A DNA stretch of 5,037 nucleotides from Bacillota bacterium (lineage in GTDB: Bacteria > Bacillota > Clostridia > Lachnospirales > Lachnospiraceae): the NCBI GenBank assembly GCA_023398855.1, contig JAEWRS010000521.1:1-5037 (forward strand), in the 5' to 3' direction. Made by a program: the position numbers and the translations under genes. Positions 1-5,037 of this stretch are shown piece by piece. Position 1 is the stretch's first letter, and the number at the start of each line of letters is the position of its first letter. The notes under the pieces were generated by a model. It did no database searches and was not told the DNA's origin. It saw only the letters and a program-made list of their open reading frames with translations.

Positions 1-1639
1 CCGGGGATTCCCCTTCCTTTATTTTCACCGGAACGTGACCGTTGATGATGTGGGAGCCTTTTTTAGGAAGGCCGAATTCCTCCAATATCTTATCACAGGT
101 TTCTTCCTTCATACTAAGCCTGTAATACGGGTTCATAGGCTCCTTGTGAGTAGAAGGATCTTCAATAAAATAATGTTCAAAGGTCGTCATCTTCCCCTTG
201 CCGTAAACCGGAGATTTGGCTCCGCACCATAGATACCACATGAAATCTCTGGCATCCTCACTCTCCGCAGAACCCTCCGGCATAAAATATGCATTTTGAG
301 CCTTTCGGTCCACGTAATCCATTAGCGCCTTTCCTGAGTATGCATGGTGATTCACCACGATCTCCTCAAAGGAGCCGTCCTCCTTCATGGGAATGCAGCC
401 ATGGTACAAGAGGTTTGAATTGTAGCATTTGTACATGCTTCCATGAGAATACAGAAAACGAATATGCTTATGAAGAAGCTCGTTATGCATGAAAGAAAGC
501 TGAAGGGTGTGCAGAAGCTCTCCCTCTTCCTTGCTCAGCTTTAACGGTTCCTTCGGATCTACCGTTGGGAAAAATTTATCAAGCATGGGATATTCTTTGC
601 CCTCTACGGTCACAACGCCCCGCTCAAAGTCAATGGCCTCAATTAGGATCCGGTCGCTCATCTCATATTCCGGAAGACGTTTTATGATCTGACCTTCTAC
701 CTTAAACTGGATGACTGCAATGGCCTTGTGCATCTTTGCCGCCAGTCCCGGATCCACCGCGTCATAGATATTTTCATCAAGGATTTGGGGAATGAACCGA
801 TCGCACGGATCCTCCCGGTATACCCTGGCCGCAAACATGGATAAGGGACGGAGGTTGATGCCATATCCGTCCTCCAGCACATCAAAGCTGTTATAGCTGA
901 TGGCAATACGCAGTACGTTGCAGATACATGCCAGATTTCCGGTGGCGGCTCCCATCCAGGAAACGTCATGATTGCCCCACTGGATATCAACATCGTGAAA
1001 TTGCAGCAGTTCATCCATAATAATATCCGCCCTTGGACCGCGGTCGAAAATGTCCCCGATAATATGCAGGCTGTCAATGGTCAGATTCTGAATCAGCTCG
1101 CATAAGGCTATGATGAACTTATCTCCTACCCGGATGTCAATGATTGACCGTATGATTTCGTTATAGTATACACGTTTATTGTCATCATTATAATCCACAT
1201 GAAGCAGCTCATCAATAATGTAGGCAAACTCCGGGGGCATTTTCTTCCTTACTTTGGATCTGGTGTACTTTGATGAAACCACTTTACAGATCTGTACAAG
1301 GCGGTAAATAGTTACTCTCTGCCAGTCACCGTCTGCAAGGCCCTTAAGCTCCAGCTGGTTCATGATTTTCTCCGGATAATAGATTAAGTTTGCCAACTCC
1401 ACTTCTTCTTTTTCTGGTATAATGTGGCTGAAGGTTTCCGATATTTTTTCACGGATTACACCTGAGGCGCTTTTTAATAAATGAACAAATGCCTCGTACT
1501 CACCATGGAGGTCGCTGAAAAAATACTCCGTTCCTTTTGGTAATCCCTGAATGGCCGTAAGGTTGATGATTTCACTGGAAGCAGCCTTAATTGTAGGATA
1601 CTCCCTTGCTATCAGCTTCAGATAAGCCAAATCTCTCAT
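1..1639 (-). CDS. fbp: Fructose-1,6-bisphosphatase, class III (partial, C-terminus beyond left edge)
   Basis: Hydrolyses fructose 1,6-bisphosphate to fructose 6-phosphate and phosphate in the cytoplasm, a committed step of gluconeogenesis. I translated the minus-strand frame codon by codon from ATG (1637-1639) to the window edge and found 546 residues with no stop or frameshift. The calcineurin-like metallophosphoesterase motifs appear in order: SDLHG (D43, H45), GDIFDRG (D196, D199, R200), GNHD (N223, H224, D225), then VVNHHAYSGK (H431/H432) and NGHVPVK (H535). These residues form the usual two-metal site of the class. The opening MRDLAYLKLIAREYP and the overall layout match Firmicute class III Fbp (B. 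subtilis Fbp is 671 residues), so roughly 100 C-terminal residues are missing only because the window ends. The start is fixed by a good ribosome binding site six bases upstream. It shares direction with the upstream operon but lies beyond a terminator, so it is probably transcribed separately. In characterised members activity is modulated by phosphoenolpyruvate and AMP; that is family knowledge. Confidence 0.97.
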   Translation of the reverse strand, partial: MRDLAYLKLIAREYPTIKAASSEIINLTAIQGLPKGTEYFFSDLHGEYEAFVHLLKSASGVIREKISETFSHIIPEKEEVELANLIYYPEKIMNQLELKGLADGDWQRVTIYRLVQICKVVSSKYTRSKVRKKMPPEFAYIIDELLHVDYNDDNKRVYYNEIIRSIIDIRVGDKFIIALCELIQNLTIDSLHIIGDIFDRGPRADIIMDELLQFHDVDIQWGNHDVSWMGAATGNLACICNVLRIAISYNSFDVLEDGYGINLRPLSMFAARVYREDPCDRFIPQILDENIYDAVDPGLAAKMHKAIAVIQFKVEGQIIKRLPEYEMSDRILIEAIDFERGVVTVEGKEYPMLDKFFPTVDPKEPLKLSKEEGELLHTLQLSFMHNELLHKHIRFLYSHGSMYKCYNSNLLYHGCIPMKEDGSFEEIVVNHHAYSGKALMDYVDRKAQNAYFMPEGSAESEDARDFMWYLWCGAKSPVYGKGKMTTFEHYFIEDPSTHKEPMNPYYRLSMKEETCDKILEEFGLPKKGSHIINGHVPVKIKEGESP

Positions 1640-1645
1640 AATACT

Positions 1646-1654
1646 CTCCCCTTT
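1646..1654 (-). promoter_or_regulatory. Ribosome binding site of fbp
   Basis: On the minus strand AAAGGGGAG sits six bases before the ATG at 1637-1639. It is close to the Firmicute Shine-Dalgarno consensus and decides the fbp start, since no other in-frame start upstream has a comparable site. Confidence 0.8.
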
Positions 1655-1684
1655 ACATGATACAATGCTGCATATGATAGAGTA

Positions 1685-1713
1685 ATAGTATCATAAAAGG
1701 CACCAATTTAAAA
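1685..1713 (-). promoter_or_regulatory. Possible promoter of fbp
   Basis: On the minus strand a TTTTAA box (1708-1713) is followed after 17 bases by TACTAT (1685-1690), giving sigma-A-like spacing and a predicted transcript start near 1678, about 40 bases before the fbp ATG. The -10 box is fair but the -35 box matches the consensus at only about half its positions. An overlapping TATGAT (1690-1695) could serve instead, but I see no good -35 for it. The position just after the operon terminator favours a promoter somewhere here; the exact boxes are a guess. Confidence 0.3.
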
Positions 1714-1765
1714 CCTTTTTTAACATGCAGCCCATTTGGCTATGGCGTCACATCATAAATGCCAT

Positions 1766-1835
1766 AAAAAAAGGGGAGGACTTAAACACGAAACGGCATA
1801 GCCTGGAATGCCATACCGTTTCGTGTTTAAGTCCT
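1766..1835 (-). terminator. Rho-independent terminator of the PLP enzyme / M20 / permease operon
   Basis: A perfect 20-bp inverted repeat (1777-1796 with 1816-1835) encloses a 19-base loop. Read on the minus strand, the hairpin is followed by CCCC and then seven T residues (1766-1772), which fits an intrinsic terminator 55 bp beyond the permease stop codon. On the plus strand no T run follows the stem, so it acts in one direction only. The stem is longer than usual and the T run is offset by four C residues, so efficiency is uncertain. The loop can also pair internally (GGCAT with ATGCC), giving a slightly different tip. There is no gene on the other side that would need it on the plus strand. 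Confidence 0.8.
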
Positions 1836-1889
1836 TGAAAAAAAGCTTCAGAAATTTGCATTTGGTCTGGTCTGCGTTTCACTGACTTG

Positions 1890-3104
1890 TTACAGCATTG
1901 GAGCAAATAGACCGGCAAGAATAACCGAAGTGATGGTTACAGTAACAAAACCGCCAACAATCATGGGTGCAAACATCTTGCTCATTAGATAGCTCTTCTC
2001 TTCCGGTGTCTCAGACAATGCCTCGCAAGTAGACTCTGTAATAATCGCATTCGGAGGGAAGCCATACAAAGCGGTCAGTGCAGTAGCAAATGACAGCAGA
2101 AAAGAAGTTTTCAGTATCTTAGAGATTACAAGGCACATAATTCCCATACCAATAACACCAACAATAATCAGTAATACCATCGGCCCTATGATACTGCTCA
2201 GCATTTCAACCGAACAGTCCTTCAGACCATCAAAGATGTACATCATGACAGCAAACATAACGAGTCCGTAGGAATTTGCCTTATTCAGGATATTTTCATC
2301 TAAAAAACCTATGCCAGTGAATATAACACCCAAAACCAACGCCCACACAGCGCCACTGAGGTTCCCAATAAGTGGAAAAGTAATTTTACTTAGCACAGTA
2401 GCAAACCAGGCAACTAAGACCAGCTTTCCAAGGAGCATGGCAATACTGTTATACTTGGACGGCATAGAAGGAAGAAGCTTTTTCTTCTGAGTTGTTTCAG
2501 TATGAAGCTTGCCGTTAACTTCATCAACAGCATTTGAGACAGCAACAGCGTTCACTGCTCCTGACCGGAATTCCCTGAGCATCTTCTTTCCTTCTAACTG
2601 AAGACATACAGAAGTGAGAGGATAACCGGCAAAACCCTGAATACAGTACAATGCAATGGCAAATACTGCTGCCTCTTTCAAACCGGCAGCTTCAGCAGCC
2701 TGCTGCATAATGGTAGCTGCAACCAATCCCCCTGTAAGGGGCGGCAGACCAGCAATTACAAAGCTTCTGTCCATTAAAAGCGGACAGATGAGAAGTGTCA
2801 GCGCTATTAGTCCTCCTAAGCCAACAATACAGATAACAATCGTCTTCCATTGCTCCAGCAACTGTCTGATGCTGATGACAGTACCCATGTGGGTAACCAT
2901 CATATAGATGCAGACTGTGCTTCCAAAAGGAATCAACTGAGCATCACTGACAAGAGTTGTAGGAATGATTGTCCAGTAACCAAGTAAAATAAGTACCGCG
3001 CTGACAAAAACTGAGGGAATCCAAGCCTTTGTTTTATTTGAAACAATCTCACCAAGAACAAATATGACAGCGCAAATCACAAACGCGGATGTAAAATTAT
3101 ACAT
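1890..3104 (-). CDS. Multi-pass membrane permease, GltS-like (sodium/glutamate symporter fold)
   Basis: A 404-residue, very hydrophobic protein of the cytoplasmic membrane and a probable secondary transporter. By eye the membrane segments fall near residues 5-20, 28-48, 60-78, 88-110, 143-166, 220-240, 245-268, 275-293, 300-328 and 375-400. A polar, lysine-rich loop at about 170-217 divides it in two halves. Each half carries a glycine/proline-rich stretch before its last helix: GLPPLTGGLVAA (119-130) and LYGFPPNAI (346-354). These look like the paired re-entrant hairpins of inverted-repeat ion-coupled carriers such as GltS, CitS and KdgT. Length and layout are close to E. coli GltS (401 residues), but the GltS glycine motif is not conserved exactly, so the substrate is unknown; it may well differ from glutamate. 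The gene follows the M20 amidohydrolase by 52 bp and is the last gene before the terminator, so it probably moves the substrate or a product of those enzymes. An unclassified DUF-type membrane family remains possible. Confidence 0.8.
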   Translation of the reverse strand: MYNFTSAFVICAVIFVLGEIVSNKTKAWIPSVFVSAVLILLGYWTIIPTTLVSDAQLIPFGSTVCIYMMVTHMGTVISIRQLLEQWKTIVICIVGLGGLIALTLLICPLLMDRSFVIAGLPPLTGGLVAATIMQQAAEAAGLKEAAVFAIALYCIQGFAGYPLTSVCLQLEGKKMLREFRSGAVNAVAVSNAVDEVNGKLHTETTQKKKLLPSMPSKYNSIAMLLGKLVLVAWFATVLSKITFPLIGNLSGAVWALVLGVIFTGIGFLDENILNKANSYGLVMFAVMMYIFDGLKDCSVEMLSSIIGPMVLLIIVGVIGMGIMCLVISKILKTSFLLSFATALTALYGFPPNAIITESTCEALSETPEEKSYLMSKMFAPMIVGGFVTVTITSVILAGLFAPML

Positions 3105-3109
3105 GCTTA

Positions 3110-3115
3110 TCCTTC
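3110..3115 (-). promoter_or_regulatory. Ribosome binding site of the permease
   Basis: GAAGGA on the minus strand lies five bases before the ATG at 3102-3104 and supports that start. The 52-bp gap to the M20 stop codon contains no terminator and no convincing promoter. Confidence 0.65.
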
Positions 3116-3156
3116 TTTCTTAAGGTTATATTTGCGGCTTTCCTTCAGCTTTCCGA

Positions 3157-4344
3157 TTATATTCCGCAGAAAATAAATGCCACCTCAGCACAGATGCCTA
3201 AATATAATACTGACTCATCAATATCGAATTTTCCATTGTGGTGGGCTGCACCGCTGCCATATGCTTGATTTTTAATTCCCAGAAATCCTATTGCTCCTGG
3301 CCATCTCTCCAAATATTTGCTGTAGCTTTCAGACCCATACCATCTGGCACATTCTGATAGCACTTCATCTCCGCAGCACATACGGACATTTTCCCGGATT
3401 TTTCCTGCAACGGCTCCATCGTTAACTACCGGATTCAAAAAGATTCTGTTAAGAGGTGCAAATTCAACAGTACATTTATGACAGGCTGCTGTATTTTCTG
3501 CTATGGTATTAATAATGTTCAGGGCTTTTTCTCCCTCATCTTTATTGAAGTACCTTGCAGTACCGGAAATATGTGCCTGTTCAGGTATCACATTGAATGC
3601 TTCTCCTGCCTGGAATACACAAAGTCCTAGTGTTACCGTTTCTTCTGCATCAATCTGATTTATAAATGCAGAGTCAATCTGTGTAATAATATGAGCAGCA
3701 GGAACAATGGGATTGGCTGCGTGATCCGGCCTTGAACCATGTCCTGCCTCACCTTTTACATGGAAACTGATTGCAACGGTACCTGCCATCCTTGGGCCGG
3801 AAGATATATTCACTTTTCCGGCTTCCAGCTCACTGTAAACATGAAGCGCAAAGCACTCATCAATTGGATAGGCTTCTAATGCTTCCAGCATGGTGTCAAC
3901 ACCGCAGATTGTTTCTTCCCCTTCCTCAAAACAGCAATACACCGTACCTTCAATTTTCTCCTGGACCTGCAGCAAAACCTTCATAGTTCCCAAAAGCATT
4001 GCCATATGAGCATCATGTCCGCAGGCATGGCAAACCCCTTCTCTGGATGATATACTGGTCTTTTTCTGTTTTAAGTTTTCTTTTTCTTCCCGCACTGGAA
4101 GTCCATCAATATCGGCGCGCAATACCCTGTGCCTGCCAGGCTTACCCCCCTGAATAATAGCGATAACTCCTGTTCCTTCCAACAATTGATAATAAACTCC
4201 CATGCTGTCAAATTCACGGATCAGAATCTCTCTGGTATGGTACTCTTTACCGGAAATTTCCGGGCATTGATGAAATTCACGTCTCAATGACACCACATAA
4301 TCCTGGTGCTCTAGTGCCATTTTCTTAATATCAATTTTTTCCAT
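3157..4344 (-). CDS. M20 family (M20D) metallo-amidohydrolase / N-acyl amino acid hydrolase
   Basis: A 395-residue cytoplasmic metal-dependent hydrolase, full length for subfamily M20D (hippurate hydrolase, N-acyl-L-amino acid amidohydrolase, IAA-amino acid hydrolase and AbgA/AbgB relatives), which split an amide bond to release an amino acid. Visible motifs are LRREFHQCPEIS (20-31), LRADIDGLPV (75-84), CHACGHDAHMA (105-115) and FEEGEE (139-144). The expected two-metal ligands are C108, H110, E144, H168 (ALHV) and H369 (HHNGKFDIDE), with E143 as the likely catalytic base. All are present, so the enzyme should be active. The inserted dimerisation ('lid') domain spans about 184-295 and includes GHGSRPDHAANP (201-212). 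There is no signal peptide. The protein is rich in cysteine (15 residues). The start has an excellent AGGAGG site. It follows the PLP enzyme by 21 bp and precedes the permease, which suggests a shared pathway. The substrate cannot be told from sequence; acetyl, benzoyl or aminoacyl amides are all possible. Confidence 0.93.
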   Translation of the reverse strand: MEKIDIKKMALEHQDYVVSLRREFHQCPEISGKEYHTREILIREFDSMGVYYQLLEGTGVIAIIQGGKPGRHRVLRADIDGLPVREEKENLKQKKTSISSREGVCHACGHDAHMAMLLGTMKVLLQVQEKIEGTVYCCFEEGEETICGVDTMLEALEAYPIDECFALHVYSELEAGKVNISSGPRMAGTVAISFHVKGEAGHGSRPDHAANPIVPAAHIITQIDSAFINQIDAEETVTLGLCVFQAGEAFNVIPEQAHISGTARYFNKDEGEKALNIINTIAENTAACHKCTVEFAPLNRIFLNPVVNDGAVAGKIRENVRMCCGDEVLSECARWYGSESYSKYLERWPGAIGFLGIKNQAYGSGAAHHNGKFDIDESVLYLGICAEVAFIFCGI

Positions 4345-4349
4345 GAGAA

Positions 4350-4355
4350 CCTCCT
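4350..4355 (-). promoter_or_regulatory. Ribosome binding site of the M20 amidohydrolase
   Basis: A perfect AGGAGG on the minus strand ends five bases before the ATG at 4342-4344. It lies inside the 21-bp gap after the upstream stop codon, leaving no room for a separate promoter there and supporting co-transcription. Confidence 0.85.
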
Positions 4356-4365
4356 AAATTAGTTT

Positions 4366-5037
4366 TTATTTTTCTCCATAATATCTCTCGGTGTGCTTTT
4401 CATTTACCGCCCTGCAGATCCTTCTTAATCCCTCTTCTACTGTGGCCTTTGGGCAAGCAAGGTTAAGGCGGATAAAGCAGTCTGAATTTTGAACGAACAT
4501 ATTTCCTCCTTCAAGCAATACTCCCGCCTGATAAGCAAAAAACAATGAAAGATTTTCCTCTGGTTCAAAATATGCGCTTAAATCGACCCATGCAAGATAA
4601 GTAGCCTCTGAAATCCTAAACCTTGTCTTTGGAAGGTGCTTCTTCAGATACTGCTCAGTGATCACAAAGTTTTGATCCAGATACTCTCTCAGCTCATCGA
4701 CCCAGTCCTGCCCTTCTTCGTAAGCAGACTGCGATGCCGCAATACTCAGCGGATTATCAAAATTATAATGTCTTGCCAGCCAGATGTCCTTTAATTCATC
4801 GTTGCGGATAATAACATTGGAAATCATTAGTCCTGCCAGATTAAAGGTCTTACTTGCAGCCATGCAAGTAATCAGCTTATTATAATCAGGCATAACTTTG
4901 CCAAGGGGAATATGCTTTTGATTAATTCGGAGCAGATCGCAATGAATTTCATCGGAAAGAACCCACAGATCATTCTCCTCAACAATCCTGGAAACCTCCT
5001 TTAACTCCTCCTCGGTCCATACTCTTCCCGTTGGATT
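4366..5037 (-). CDS. MalY/PatB-family PLP-dependent C-S lyase / aminotransferase (partial, N-terminus beyond right edge)
   Basis: Fold type I PLP enzyme of the MalY/PatB group, whose studied members act mainly as cystathionine beta-lyases or cysteine-S-conjugate beta-lyases, releasing a thiol, pyruvate and ammonia. The open frame runs from the window edge to TAA at 4366-4368, giving 223 residues of a protein usually near 390, so about 165 N-terminal residues are unseen. Numbered from the first visible residue: NPTGRVWTEEEL (1-12) is the conserved NPxGR loop; SDEIHCD (28-34) carries the Asp that pairs with the PLP pyridine nitrogen; ASKTFNLAGL (61-70) carries the Schiff-base lysine K63, codon 4849-4851; ATYLAWVD lies near 145-152; and FIRLNLACP (188-196) carries R190, which binds the substrate carboxylate. 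Catalytic residues look intact. The usual APSKTFN is AASKTFN here, a mild change. The ATG at 4891-4893 is an internal methionine, not the start. First visible gene of the operon; 21 bp precede the M20 gene. A true aminotransferase role is possible but less typical for this group. Confidence 0.93.
   Translation of the reverse strand, partial: NPTGRVWTEEELKEVSRIVEENDLWVLSDEIHCDLLRINQKHIPLGKVMPDYNKLITCMAASKTFNLAGLMISNVIIRNDELKDIWLARHYNFDNPLSIAASQSAYEEGQDWVDELREYLDQNFVITEQYLKKHLPKTRFRISEATYLAWVDLSAYFEPEENLSLFFAYQAGVLLEGGNMFVQNSDCFIRLNLACPKATVEEGLRRICRAVNEKHTERYYGEK

Larger units (their letters stand above)
1640..1889. other. Intergenic region between the permease and fbp
   Basis: This 250-bp gap holds the operon terminator (1766-1835), short TATGGC/GCCATA motifs around 1741-1815, and the AT-rich fbp leader with its possible promoter. 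The stretch 1836-1889 is the 3' untranslated end of the permease transcript. I see no coding frame with a ribosome binding site, no tRNA and no recognisable riboswitch in it. Confidence 0.7.

Noticed and set aside
35..692. Short plus-strand open frames at 35-232, 289-492 and 507-692
   Set aside because: They lie antisense to fbp, have low-complexity or implausible translations, and no recognisable family or convincing ribosome binding site.
697..1077. Minus-strand open frame of 126 codons inside the fbp region
   Set aside because: It overlaps the intact fbp frame in another phase. The fbp frame carries the conserved GDIFDRG and GNHD motifs across this stretch, so this one is a shadow.
1640..1776. 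Possible riboswitch or leader-peptide attenuator ahead of fbp
   Set aside because: The likely leader is about 40 bases and I see no conserved aptamer fold or terminator/antiterminator pair between the possible promoter and the fbp start.
2656..2907. Plus-strand open frame antisense to the permease
   Set aside because: It mirrors the alanine- and glycine-rich membrane segments of the permease and has no independent support.
3133..3168. Short inverted repeat TGCGG / CCGCA and a direct repeat GGAAAGC (minus strand) in the M20-permease gap
   Set aside because: The stem is only 5 bp with a 26-base loop and no T run, so it is not a terminator; the 7-base direct repeat is within chance expectation.
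3771..3986. Plus-strand open frame antisense to the M20 gene
   Set aside because: It opposes the metal-binding region of an intact enzyme and matches no recognisable protein.

Overview
The window reads as a chromosomal segment of a low-to-moderate GC anaerobic Firmicute, most likely a clostridium of the Lachnospiraceae type. The grounds are a class III fructose-1,6-bisphosphatase (typical of Firmicutes and some other gut anaerobes), strong purine-rich Shine-Dalgarno sites, AT-rich intergenic DNA, and a cysteine-rich M20 enzyme of the sort common in strict anaerobes. The genus assignment is inference.

All four genes lie on the minus strand, so transcription runs from high to low coordinates. 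From the right edge they are: the C-terminal 223 residues of a MalY/PatB-type PLP enzyme (4366-5037, N-terminus outside the window); a complete M20D amidohydrolase (3157-4344); and a complete multi-pass permease resembling the GltS sodium/glutamate symporter fold (1890-3104). The gaps between them are 21 and 52 bp, each gene with a visible start has its own ribosome binding site, and no terminator interrupts them. They therefore look like one operon, closed by a long hairpin terminator at about 1766-1835. Beyond it, behind its own possible promoter, comes fbp (546 N-terminal residues of a protein usually about 640-670 long), running off the left edge.

The operon suggests a working hypothesis: the permease imports an N-acylated or otherwise amide-linked amino acid, the M20D enzyme removes the acyl group or splits the amide, and the PLP enzyme cleaves the freed amino acid by beta-elimination. 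If the substrate is an S-substituted cysteine, the products would be a thiol, pyruvate and ammonia. The families support each step in general terms, but the substrate cannot be read from the sequence. fbp is a gluconeogenic housekeeping gene and is probably unrelated in function.

No RNA gene, CRISPR array, insertion sequence or phage element was seen. The only intergenic space of note is the 250 bp between the permease and fbp, which holds the terminator, a small set of TATGGC/GCCATA motifs, and the fbp leader.
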